A DNA stretch of 64,000 nucleotides, from the NCBI RefSeq assembly GCF_030817015.1, contig NZ_JAUSYS010000001.1:1-64000 (forward strand). Reading direction: 5' to 3'. Below, piece by piece: positions 24,346 through 32,453 of this stretch. The notes below the pieces were generated by a model that was given only the letters and a program-made list of their open reading frames with translations, was not told the DNA's origin and did not search any database. Numbering within the stretch: position 1 is the first letter of the stretch; each line of letters begins with the position of its first letter. The position numbers and the translations under genes are program-made. The DNA is from Arthrobacter sp. V1I7. GTDB lineage: Bacteria; Actinomycetota; Actinomycetes; Actinomycetales; Micrococcaceae.

Positions 24346-25269
24346 TCAGCCCGGCGCCGACACGGTTGCGGGGGAGATGGAGGCGGCAGTCTCGGCCAGG
24401 ATTTCCCGCGTTGCCAGAATGGCGGGCCGTTTGGCACTCGAGCGACGCACCGAGGTGAAGACCGTCCGGTGCGGATCGCCGGGCAGGCGGATCAGCTGGG
24501 CCGTGGTTCCCCGCCCTGTCCAGACCAGATCAGGCATCAGGGCTACCGCATTGCCTGATTCGATCAGCCGGATCTGTGCCTGCAGGTCCGCCGTTTCGAA
24601 GCGGACGTCGGGTTCGAAGCCCGCGCTGCGGCACGCCTGTTCGGCCCAGTGGCGCGACGCCGCTCCCCGCGGCTCCATGACCCACGCCAGTCCGGCGGTG
24701 TCGCCGAGGGAGGTGATGGCCGGCCGGTCGGGCGACGGCGGCGGAACGGCGAGCCTGATCGCATCGCCCGTCAGCCGGATGCGGTCCAGTTCCTCGTACC
24801 GGGGCGCCGCGTGGCCGGGATACTGCTCGGCTATGACCAAGTCGAAGTCCCGCGCCCAGGTCTCATGGAGGGCGGTTTCTGGTTCGCGCTGCGTCATCTC
24901 GATCCGGACCTCCGGGTAGCTGGATGACATCCGGGTCAGTGCGTCGGGCATGAGGGCCAGGGCCGCCGACTGGAAGACGGCGATCCGCACGGTGCCGGTC
25001 ACTGTGGTGAGGGACGCAGCCAGGTCCGCCTCAGCCTGCTCCAATGTCTCCAGCAATTGGGCCGTGTGCGCCACCAGCACTTCGGCCTGCGGAGTGAGCT
25101 GGACGCGGCGGCCGGTCTTCCGCAGAAGCTCAACCCCCGCCTCCTTTTCCAGCAGCGCCAGTTGCTGCGAGACCGACGACGGGCTGTACTGGAGCGCCCC
25201 GGCGACCTCTGCCAGCGTGCCGCGGATTTTCAGCTCGCGCAACAGGCGCAAACGTCGGACGTCGAGCAT
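24346..25269 (-). CDS. LysR-type regulator, divergent from APC permease
   Basis: Transcription factor of 307 aa. The N-terminal winged helix (residues about 2-60: VRRLRLLRELKIRGTLAEVA, then YSPSSVSQQLALLEKEAG) and the following linker helix are typical LysR. The effector domain begins near residue 90 (VTGTVRIAVFQSAA). It faces away from the permease gene across a 140-bp spacer with a strong dyad (25281-25314). A matching dyad lies upstream of putA, so this protein is the obvious candidate to control both. The effector is not known; proline is inferred from putA. Confidence 0.9.
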   Translation of the reverse strand: MLDVRRLRLLRELKIRGTLAEVAGALQYSPSSVSQQLALLEKEAGVELLRKTGRRVQLTPQAEVLVAHTAQLLETLEQAEADLAASLTTVTGTVRIAVFQSAALALMPDALTRMSSSYPEVRIEMTQREPETALHETWARDFDLVIAEQYPGHAAPRYEELDRIRLTGDAIRLAVPPPSPDRPAITSLGDTAGLAWVMEPRGAASRHWAEQACRSAGFEPDVRFETADLQAQIRLIESGNAVALMPDLVWTGRGTTAQLIRLPGDPHRTVFTSVRRSSAKRPAILATREILAETAASISPATVSAPG

Positions 25270-25280
25270 CGTGGTCCTTT

Positions 25281-25345
25281 GTGAATTCTAATGGTTATTG
25301 ATTAGGAGAATTCACTTTATCTAATGCAATTGGGCTTGCATACTG
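25281..25345 (+). promoter_or_regulatory. Dyad operator and promoter block for the APC permease
   Basis: Arms GTGAATTCT and its exact complement AGAATTCAC lie at 25281-25289 and 25306-25314, with inner AAT/ATT pairs. A 31-nt block follows directly at 25315-25345 (from CTTTATCT to GCATACTG). The same layout occurs upstream of putA at 27124-27186, with 24 of 31 positions identical in the second block. It is likely the binding site of the divergent LysR protein plus the promoter. Confidence 0.6.
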
Positions 25346-25409
25346 TTGTCTTGAGTAACCCCCATCACAGGGTGGATTGATGGGCAACAGAGCTGAGCAG
25401 GAGACCCTG

Positions 25410-26873
25410 ATGAGTGCACCAGATTTGACCAAGTCAGTCATGCGGAAGAAACCAATTGATGACATCGAGGTGGAAAACAAACACAGCGGACTGTTCAAGA
25501 GCCTTGGCCTCTGGCAGCTGACGGCGATCGGCGTCGGCGGCATTATCGGGGTCGGCATCTTCTCCCTCGCAGGCCTCGTGGCCCACGGCAGCGAAACGGA
25601 ACCCGGCGTCGGTCCCGCGGTGCTGTTTTCCTTTCTGATTGCAGGACTGGCGTCCGCGGCGGCCGCTTTGTCCTATGCGGAATTTGCCGGCATGATCCCG
25701 CGTGCGGGGTCGGCCTACACCTACGGATACGTGGCCCTCGGCGAAGTCATTGGCTGGTTCATCGGCTGGGACCTGCTGCTGGAATACATTGCCATCGTTG
25801 CCGTGGTGGCGATCGGCATATCCGGCTACTTCGGCGCGTTCCTCTCCGGCATCGGGATCGACATGCCCCTCTGGATGGCCTCGACGGCGGACGAGGGCCG
25901 GGGCGGCATCGTCAACATTCCGGCCATTGTCGTCTGCCTGATCGTGACCTGGATCCTCTCCCGGGGCACCAAGACCTTCGGCCGCTTCGAGCTGGTGGCC
26001 GTGGCCATCAAGGTCGTCCTGATCCTGTTCATCATCGGCCTCGGGATTTTCTACATCAACGCCGACAACTACAACCCGTTCATGCCCAGCGGAATCGGCC
26101 CGGTCTTCGCGGGCGCCGCCACGGTGTTTTTCGCGGTGTTCGGCTATGACGCCATGAGCACGGCAGCCGAGGAAGCGACCGACGGCAAAAAGCACATGCC
26201 CAAGGCCATCCTCCTCTCCCTGGTCATCGCCATGCTCCTGTACGTGGCCGCCACCCTGGTGCTCACCGGCATGCAGAACTACCGGGACATCGACCCCACG
26301 GCCGGGTTCGCCTCCGCCTTCACCGGCGTGGGCCTGCCCGTCATCGCCACGATCATCTCCGTGTTCGCGGTGCTCTCCATCCTCACCGTGATGCTGACCT
26401 TCCTCCTCGGCGTAACCCGCGTCTGGTTCTCTATGAGCCGCGACGGCCTGCTCCCGGGTTGGTTCTCCAAGACGGACCGTCACGGTACGCCGCAGCGGGT
26501 CACCTGGATCGCCGGCATCGCCTCCGCGCTGCTGGCCGGCGTGTTCCCGATCAAGGCCGTGGCCGACCTGACCAACATCGGCATCCTGGCCGCATTCGTG
26601 GTCGTCTGTTTGGCGGTGATCGTCTTCCGATACAAGAAGCCCGATGCCCCGCGCACCTTCCGCCTGCCCTTGATGCCGCTGGTGCCTGCCTTCGGCGTCC
26701 TGTCCTCGGCGTTCCTGATGTTCCAGCTGCACTGGGAGACCTGGGCCCGCTTCGGCGTCTGGCTCGCGATCGGTCTGGCAATCTACTTCGGGTACGGCCG
26801 CAGGCACTCCCTGATGAACCCGGACAGCCCGCGGCACGAAGAGGCCGTGGAGATGCACCGCCCCGTCGGCTAG
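25410..26873 (+). CDS. APC family amino acid permease
   Basis: Cytoplasmic-membrane transporter of 487 aa with about twelve hydrophobic segments, of the cationic/neutral amino acid APC group. The first helix carries the substrate-binding GVGGIIGVGIFSLAG loop, and helix 6 the FGYDAMSTAAEEATDGKK motif, both family marks. ATG at 25410 has AGGAG 7 nt upstream and matches the usual N terminus; an in-frame ATG at 25377 lacks a site. The shared regulatory block with putA suggests it feeds amino acid, perhaps proline, to that enzyme. It is followed by a repeat-rich spacer rather than a simple terminator. Confidence 0.88.
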   Translation: MSAPDLTKSVMRKKPIDDIEVENKHSGLFKSLGLWQLTAIGVGGIIGVGIFSLAGLVAHGSETEPGVGPAVLFSFLIAGLASAAAALSYAEFAGMIPRAGSAYTYGYVALGEVIGWFIGWDLLLEYIAIVAVVAIGISGYFGAFLSGIGIDMPLWMASTADEGRGGIVNIPAIVVCLIVTWILSRGTKTFGRFELVAVAIKVVLILFIIGLGIFYINADNYNPFMPSGIGPVFAGAATVFFAVFGYDAMSTAAEEATDGKKHMPKAILLSLVIAMLLYVAATLVLTGMQNYRDIDPTAGFASAFTGVGLPVIATIISVFAVLSILTVMLTFLLGVTRVWFSMSRDGLLPGWFSKTDRHGTPQRVTWIAGIASALLAGVFPIKAVADLTNIGILAAFVVVCLAVIVFRYKKPDAPRTFRLPLMPLVPAFGVLSSAFLMFQLHWETWARFGVWLAIGLAIYFGYGRRHSLMNPDSPRHEEAVEMHRPVG

Positions 26874-27110
26874 CTGGCGCGACGCTCCCTCACGTTCCGC
26901 GCCATTCGACCCGACGCTCCCTCACGTTCCGCGCCATTCGACGCGACGCTCCCTCTGCTTCAGGGCTTTGCTGACGAACCCTCCCTCACATCAGGTGAGG
27001 GAGGGTTCGTCGTTGTGGGGCAGGAGGTGAGGGAGGGTTCGTCGTTGTGGGGCAGGAGGTGAGGGAGGATCCGCAGTTTTGGGGCTGAAAGTGAGGGAGG
27101 ATCGGAGGGG
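26874..27110. repeat. Tandem GAGGGAG/CTCCCTC intergenic repeats
   Basis: The left part holds two close copies and a partial third of a unit containing GACGCTCCCTCACGTTCCGC (about 26880-26965). The right part holds about three copies of a unit containing GTGAGGGAGG, two with TTCGTCGTTGTGGGGCAGGA (about 26994-27105). A palindrome sits between them (CCCTCCCTCAC...GTGAGGGAGGG, 26980-27007), which could fold into a strong hairpin and help stop transcription. No gene is seen. Confidence 0.8.
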
Positions 27111-27123
27111 GATTAACCTTCGA

Positions 27124-27186
27124 CTTTTCTAACCTGTATTGCTCAGAAAACATCGCTTTATCTTATGAAAATCCGGTCGCATACTG
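27124..27186 (+). promoter_or_regulatory. putA operator and promoter block matching the permease site
   Basis: A dyad TTTTCT...AGAAAA (27125-27150) is followed by a 31-nt block at 27156-27186 (from CTTTATCT to GCATACTG) that matches the permease block at 24 of 31 positions. Inside the dyads both sites keep TTCTAA and TATTG at the same spacing. This suggests the same regulator, most likely the LysR protein at 24346-25269. Confidence 0.6.
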
Positions 27187-27230
27187 ATTCTAAGAACGGT
27201 CCATATTTCGAGAAAGAACGAGAAGCCGCC

Positions 27231-30200
27231 ATGACGAACATCTCAACGGAGTCCCGCGCGAACACCGGCAACACCGCCGGGCACGCCGCCGTTTCGGCAG
27301 GCTCCACGGTGCCGGAGGCCGCCGCCCTCGCGGAGGACACCATCGCGCTGGTCCGCCACTGGCTCACCGAAGCCGCCCAGGTCCCCGTTGATGCGTCGGC
27401 CGAGCAGCTCGCGGGGGTCCTGAAGGACCCCAATGGCCTCGACTTCACCGTCGGGTTCGTCGACGGCGTCGTCCGCCCCGAAGACCTGCAGGTCGCCGCC
27501 CGCAACCTGGCTGCCCTGGCCCCCAAGGTCCCGGCCTTCCTGCCCTGGTACATGCGCAGCGCCGTCCGCCTCGGCGGCACCATGGCCCCGGTCCTGCCGC
27601 AGGTGGTCATCCCGATCGCACGCCGTGTGCTCCGCGAGATGGTCGGCCACCTGATCGTCGACGCCACGGACGCCAGGCTGGGCCCTGCGATCGCCAAGAT
27701 CCGCAAGGACGGCATCAAGCTGAACGTCAACCTCCTCGGCGAGGCGGTCCTCGGCGAACACGAGGCCTCCCGCCGGCTCGAGGGCACGCACACGCTGCTG
27801 TCCCGCCCCGACGTCGACTATGTCTCCATCAAGGTCTCCTCCACGGTCGCCCCGCACTCCGCCTGGGCCTTCGACGAGGCAGTCGAGCACGTCGTCGAGA
27901 AGCTCACCCCGCTCTTCACCCGCGCCGCCTCCTACGCGGCCCTCGGGCAGAGGACCAAGTTCATCAACCTGGACATGGAGGAATACAAGGATCTGGACAT
28001 GACCATCGCGGTCTTCACCAGGATCCTGGACAAGCCGGAATTCAAGAACCTCGAGGCCGGTATCGTGCTGCAGGCCTACCTTCCGGACGCCCTCGCCGCC
28101 ATGATCCACCTGCAGGACTGGGCCGCCGCCCGCCGCGCCCACGGCGGCGCCGCGATCAAGGTCCGCGTCGTCAAGGGCGCCAACCTGCCGATGGAGCAGG
28201 TCGAAGCCTCCCTGCATGACTGGCCGCTCGCCACCTGGGGCACCAAGCAGGATTCGGACACCAACTACAAGCGCGTTCTCAACTACTCGCTGCACCCGGA
28301 CCGGATCGGCAACATCCGGATCGGCGTCGCCGGCCACAACCTCTTCGACATCGCCTTCGCCTGGCTGCTGGCCAAGCAGCGCGGCGTGGAATCCGGCATC
28401 GAGTTCGAGATGCTGCTCGGTATGGCCCAGGGCCAGGCCGAAGCCGTCAAGAAGGACGTCGGCTCGCTGCTGCTCTACACCCCGGTGGTCCACCCGGCCG
28501 AGTTCGACGTCGCGATCGCCTACCTGATCCGCCGGCTCGAGGAGGGCGCCAGCCAGGACAACTTCATGTCCGCGGTCTTCGAACTCGGGGGGAACTCCCC
28601 AGAAAGCAGAGCCCTGTTCGAGCGCGAGACGCAGCGCTTCCTCGCCTCCCTCGCCAAGCTCGACGACGCGGTGCCGGCGCCCAACCGCCGGCAGGACCGC
28701 AGCCTCCCGGCCGCGCCGATGCCGCACGACTCCTTCGAGAACACCCCGGACACCGACCCCTCGCTGCCGGCCAACCGCAGCTGGGGCCGTGCCATCCTGG
28801 AACGCGTCCCGGGCTCCACGCTGGGCAACGCCGCCGTCGAGGCAGCCACCATCAACGACGAGGAAACCCTCAACTCGGTGATCGAAACCGCTGTGGAAAA
28901 GGGCAAGGCCTGGGGCTCCCTCTCCGGCGCCGAGCGCGCCGAGATCCTGCACCGCGCCGGCGATGTGCTCGAATCCCGCCGCGCGGAGCTGCTCGAGGTC
29001 ATGGCCAGCGAGACCGGCAAGACCATCGACCAGGGCGATCCCGAAGTCAGCGAAGCGGTTGACTTCGCGCACTACTACGCCGAGTCCGCCCGCAGGCTCG
29101 ACGATGTCGACGGCGCAACATTTGTTCCCGCGAAGCTCACGGTCGTGACCCCGCCGTGGAACTTCCCGGTGGCCATCCCGGCCGGCTCCACCCTCGCGGC
29201 GCTTGCCGCCGGGTCCGCCGTCGTGATCAAGCCGGCCAAGCAGGCCCGCCGGAGCGGCGCCGTGATGATCGAGGCTCTCTGGGAGGCCGGCGTGCCCCGC
29301 GAGGTGCTCACCATGGTCCAGCTGGGCGAGCGTGAGCTTGGCCGGCAGCTGATTTCGCACCCCGCGGTGGACCGCGTCATCCTCACCGGCGGCTACGAGA
29401 CGGCCGAGCTGTTCCGGTCCTTCCGCCAGGATCTTCCCCTCCTGGCCGAGACCAGCGGCAAGAACGCCATCATCGTCACTCCCAGCGCCGACCTGGACCT
29501 CGCGGCCAAGGACGTTGCGTACTCCGCGTTCGGCCATGCCGGCCAGAAGTGCTCCGCCGCCTCGCTCGTGATCCTGGTCGGCTCCGTGGCCAAATCCAAG
29601 CGTTTCCATAACCAGCTGATCGACGCCGTCACCTCGCTGAAGGTCGGCTACCCCGAAGATCCGGCCAGCCAGATGGGCCCGATCATCGAACCCGCGAACG
29701 GCAAGCTCCTCAACGCGCTCACCACGCTTGGTGAAGGCGAAAGCTGGGCCGTCGAACCGAAGAAGCTGGATGAAACCGGCAGGCTCTGGAGCCCCGGCGT
29801 CCGCTTTGGCGTGCGGCGCGGATCCTACTTCCACCTCACCGAATTCTTCGGCCCGGTGCTCGGCGTTATGACCGCGGAGACCCTGGAAGATGCGATCGCC
29901 TTCCAGAACCAGATCGACTATGGGCTCACCTCCGGCCTTCACTCGCTCAACGCGGAGGAGCTGGGTATGTGGCTGGACAACGTCCAGGCCGGCAACCTGT
30001 ACGTCAACCGCGGCATCACCGGTGCCATCGTGCAGCGCCAGCCCTTCGGCGGCTGGAAGAAATCAGCAGTCGGCGCTGGCACCAAGGCCGGCGGGCCGAA
30101 CTACCTCGTCGGCCTCGGTGACTGGACCAGCAAAGCCAGCTCCGCCGTCGCTGTCCCGGCGCACTCCGGCGTCCGCCGGATCGAGAACGCCTCCAAGGGC

Positions 30201-30761
30201 TTCCTGCCCGCCGACGAGCTGCAGCTACTGCAGCGCGCGCTTGCCTCTGACGCCGTGGCCTGGGCCGAGGAGTTCGGCACCTCCAAGGACGTCTCCGGGC
30301 TGACCGCCGAACGCAACATCTTCCGGTACCGGGCGCTGCCCGTGACGGTGCGCCTCTCCGAAGGGGAACCGCTCGTTCACCTGGTCAGGACTGTGGCTGC
30401 CGGCGTGCAGGCGGGCTCCACGCTGACGGTGTCCACCGCCGTCGAACTTCCCGTCCCGCTGCGCACTGTCCTGTCCGGTCTCGGCATCGCCGTCACCGTG
30501 GAGAACGACGCCGGGTGGCTGGGCTCCGCGGCCAAGCTCGCCGACGCGGCCAGGCTCTCCACCTCACGGATCCGGCTCATCGGCGGGGACCCCAAGGCCC
30601 TGGCCGAGGCGACCGGCGGGCGCCCGGACCTGTCGGTCTACTTCCACCCGGTCACCGAGGCCGGCCGCGTTGAGTTGCTGCCGTTCCTGCACGAACAGGC
30701 CATCAGCATCACGGCGCACCGCTTTGGCACCCCGAACCACATCTCGGACAGCCTGCTCTAG
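27231..30761 (+). CDS. putA: Bifunctional proline dehydrogenase / P5C dehydrogenase
   Basis: PutA of 1,176 aa oxidises proline to glutamate in two steps. The N-terminal PRODH barrel (residues about 90-450) shows YVSIKVSS, NLDMEEYKDLDM, RVVKGANLPME and IGVAGHNLFDIAFA for FAD and proline binding. The aldehyde dehydrogenase half (about 540-1000) has TPPWNFPVAIPAG, the LAETSGKNA Glu and the catalytic Cys in GHAGQKCSAAS (about residue 767). A C-terminal extension of about 170 residues follows. There is no N-terminal ribbon-helix-helix DNA-binding domain, so it cannot repress itself as E. coli PutA does, consistent with an outside regulator. ATG 27231 follows a purine-rich AGAAAGAACGAGAAG. Confidence 0.95.
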   Translation: MTNISTESRANTGNTAGHAAVSAGSTVPEAAALAEDTIALVRHWLTEAAQVPVDASAEQLAGVLKDPNGLDFTVGFVDGVVRPEDLQVAARNLAALAPKVPAFLPWYMRSAVRLGGTMAPVLPQVVIPIARRVLREMVGHLIVDATDARLGPAIAKIRKDGIKLNVNLLGEAVLGEHEASRRLEGTHTLLSRPDVDYVSIKVSSTVAPHSAWAFDEAVEHVVEKLTPLFTRAASYAALGQRTKFINLDMEEYKDLDMTIAVFTRILDKPEFKNLEAGIVLQAYLPDALAAMIHLQDWAAARRAHGGAAIKVRVVKGANLPMEQVEASLHDWPLATWGTKQDSDTNYKRVLNYSLHPDRIGNIRIGVAGHNLFDIAFAWLLAKQRGVESGIEFEMLLGMAQGQAEAVKKDVGSLLLYTPVVHPAEFDVAIAYLIRRLEEGASQDNFMSAVFELGGNSPESRALFERETQRFLASLAKLDDAVPAPNRRQDRSLPAAPMPHDSFENTPDTDPSLPANRSWGRAILERVPGSTLGNAAVEAATINDEETLNSVIETAVEKGKAWGSLSGAERAEILHRAGDVLESRRAELLEVMASETGKTIDQGDPEVSEAVDFAHYYAESARRLDDVDGATFVPAKLTVVTPPWNFPVAIPAGSTLAALAAGSAVVIKPAKQARRSGAVMIEALWEAGVPREVLTMVQLGERELGRQLISHPAVDRVILTGGYETAELFRSFRQDLPLLAETSGKNAIIVTPSADLDLAAKDVAYSAFGHAGQKCSAASLVILVGSVAKSKRFHNQLIDAVTSLKVGYPEDPASQMGPIIEPANGKLLNALTTLGEGESWAVEPKKLDETGRLWSPGVRFGVRRGSYFHLTEFFGPVLGVMTAETLEDAIAFQNQIDYGLTSGLHSLNAEELGMWLDNVQAGNLYVNRGITGAIVQRQPFGGWKKSAVGAGTKAGGPNYLVGLGDWTSKASSAVAVPAHSGVRRIENASKGFLPADELQLLQRALASDAVAWAEEFGTSKDVSGLTAERNIFRYRALPVTVRLSEGEPLVHLVRTVAAGVQAGSTLTVSTAVELPVPLRTVLSGLGIAVTVENDAGWLGSAAKLADAARLSTSRIRLIGGDPKALAEATGGRPDLSVYFHPVTEAGRVELLPFLHEQAISITAHRFGTPNHISDSLL

Positions 30762-30785
30762 AGACGCCTGCCGGCAGAACGAAAT

Positions 30786-30824
30786 GAGCCGGACGGCCAC
30801 CCTCCAATGGTGGCCGTCCGGCTC
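30786..30824. terminator. Bidirectional terminator after putA
   Basis: A perfect 16-bp stem (GAGCCGGACGGCCACC with its complement) and 7-nt loop lies between the stop codons of putA and the convergent zinc-ribbon gene. Confidence 0.85.
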
Positions 30825-30863
30825 AGGTCTTTAGACGGCTGGTTGACCGGACTTTGCCCGGCT

Positions 30864-31220
30864 TCAGCCGAAGTACCAGCCGGGCGGGACCCAGGAAGCC
30901 GGTACCGCGTGGGCGGAGAAGTCGTCGCAGCCGGAGCAGAAGTAGGTGACCTCACCGAGCCGGCTGACGGATCCGTCCCGATGGTGCGTGGCCGGCACAA
31001 AGGTCTCCAGGTAGATGAATTCGTCGGTACCGCAACGTTCGCAGTTGGGGCTACTGGCGTAGTCGGCATCCGCCAGGGAGACTGCGTGCGCGTCGCGGCG
31101 GCCTCGGCGCGGATGCTGGGCGGCGGCGCCACGGTGAATTGCCGGCGTCAGCGGACGCATCGGCTTCAACCCGACATCGGAAGCTGCGGTGGCATGGGGG
31201 CGGTTTATGGCTGGCGTCAT
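30864..31220 (-). CDS. Small protein with zinc-ribbon cysteines, function unknown
   Basis: Protein of 118 aa. Two CxxC pairs (CERCGTDEF and CSGCDDFSAH) about 30 residues apart probably bind one zinc. The N-terminal third is basic and low in structure (HRGAAAQHPRRGRRDAH). ATG 31220 is preferred to one at 31268 because the upstream residues overlap the presumed promoter region, though neither has a strong ribosome-binding site. The end ASWVPPGWYFG is distinctive. No function is assigned. Confidence 0.65.
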   Translation of the reverse strand: MTPAINRPHATAASDVGLKPMRPLTPAIHRGAAAQHPRRGRRDAHAVSLADADYASSPNCERCGTDEFIYLETFVPATHHRDGSVSRLGEVTYFCSGCDDFSAHAVPASWVPPGWYFG

Positions 31221-31447
31221 TGTCGGCCTATCCCGAACGCTTCCGGTCTGGTTGCCGGACGGCAACACCGCGGGGGAGCGTTCGTTGTCGAGTCGGTGTC
31301 ATAGGCCTTTTTTCTTGACCTTCAACGTTCTCAGGATAGGTCACGCGCTGCAGGTGATCAATGGCCCGCGTAAGTACACCCTCCAAGTAGCGGCAGCGCA
31401 GGTACCCCGAAGTCCAGCGTGGAGGGCGCCTGGCGGGCCGGCACGGG

Positions 31448-32302
31448 TCAGGCCGAACGCTTGAGCGTCCTCCCCGCAATGGCCTGGGTGAGGGCGTCAA
31501 TTACCTCGGCATTGGCCAGTGGGTTGCGGATGAGCGTGAAGTCGACGTCGCCAACGGGCGGCAGGTCGAAGCGGCGGGTGATGATCTTCAGGTCGTCAGG
31601 GACCAGCGAGGACGGCATCACGGCGACGCCGATGCCCGCCCGGACGGCAGCGAGCACTCCGCTGATCTGGCGCGTGGTGCAGGTGATGCGCCAGGTCCGC
31701 CCGGTGGATTCGAGCGCGTCGATGGCAAGCTTCCGGCTGAGGCTGGGCGACGGGTAGGCGATCAGGGGCACAGGGTCGGCGGGGTCAAGGGCGGTCTGTT
31801 CCAGGCCCACCCAGGCGAAGGAATCCTGCTGCACCACGGTGCCGTCTTTGGCCCCGGCCACCCATTTGACGAAGACGAGGTCCAGTTGGCCTGCGTTGAG
31901 CCGCTTGTAGAGCTGGTCGCTTTGTCCCACCGTCAGTTCCAGGTTGATCTGCGGGTAGATCTGGCGGAACTCCCTGAGGATCCTCGGCAGCCCGGTGATC
32001 GCCAGATCATCCGCCGTGCCGAAGCGCAGCCGACCGCGCATGGCCGATCCGGAGAAGTAGCGCGCGGCGGCGTCGTGGGCGGAGAGGATGCTGCGGGCGA
32101 AGCCGGCCATCGCGTCGCCGTTGTCGGTCAGGCTCACATCGCGGGTGTCCCGCGCCACCAGGACCCGCTTCGCCGTGGCCTCGAGCTTGCGGACGTGCTG
32201 GCTCACGGTCGGCTGGGCCAGGCCCAGCCGTTCGGCAGCCTTGGTGAAGCTCAAGGTTTCGGCCACGGCCAGGAAAGAACGGAGCTGGGCAGGGTCAAAC
32301 AT
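31448..32302 (-). CDS. LysR-type regulator, divergent from MFS transporter
   Basis: Protein of 284 aa with a complete N-terminal helix-turn-helix (residues 3-60: FDPAQLRSFLAVAETLSFTK, then RLGLAQPTVSQHVRKLE) and a LysR substrate-binding domain starting near RGRLRFGTADDLAI. It is transcribed away from the MFS gene over a 151-bp spacer with a candidate dyad. Regulation of the exporter in response to its substrate is the normal arrangement. Confidence 0.9.
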   Translation of the reverse strand: MFDPAQLRSFLAVAETLSFTKAAERLGLAQPTVSQHVRKLEATAKRVLVARDTRDVSLTDNGDAMAGFARSILSAHDAAARYFSGSAMRGRLRFGTADDLAITGLPRILREFRQIYPQINLELTVGQSDQLYKRLNAGQLDLVFVKWVAGAKDGTVVQQDSFAWVGLEQTALDPADPVPLIAYPSPSLSRKLAIDALESTGRTWRITCTTRQISGVLAAVRAGIGVAVMPSSLVPDDLKIITRRFDLPPVGDVDFTLIRNPLANAEVIDALTQAIAGRTLKRSA

Positions 32303-32334
32303 GCAGCCTCCCGGGGCGCCGGCCGTCGCAGGCC

Positions 32335-32380
32335 ATTGCGGTCTGTAATGCGAGTTATGCGGTCAATAACCTTCCGCAAT
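32335..32380. promoter_or_regulatory. Candidate LysR operator between regulator and MFS gene
   Basis: An inverted repeat ATTGCGG (32335-32341) and CCGCAAT (32374-32380) flanks two related ATGCG copies. The spacer between two divergent genes is where a LysR-type protein would bind. A short ATCCCGC tandem run (about 32408-32430) follows toward the MFS start. Confidence 0.4.
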
Positions 32381-32453
32381 CGATGCGGTCCAGCCTAGCG
32401 TTAACGCATCCCGCATCCCGCATCCCGCACCCCGCCTCCCAAAGGACTTTTCC

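Noticed and set aside
26880..27105. A CRISPR-like array
   Set aside because: The repeats are directly adjacent, differ in length, and lack unique spacers of constant size and any cas gene.
27243..29942. 899-codon open frame on the minus strand inside putA
   Set aside because: It is a mirror of the high-GC putA codons, lacks a ribosome-binding site and any domain pattern, and has the low-complexity composition of an antisense shadow.
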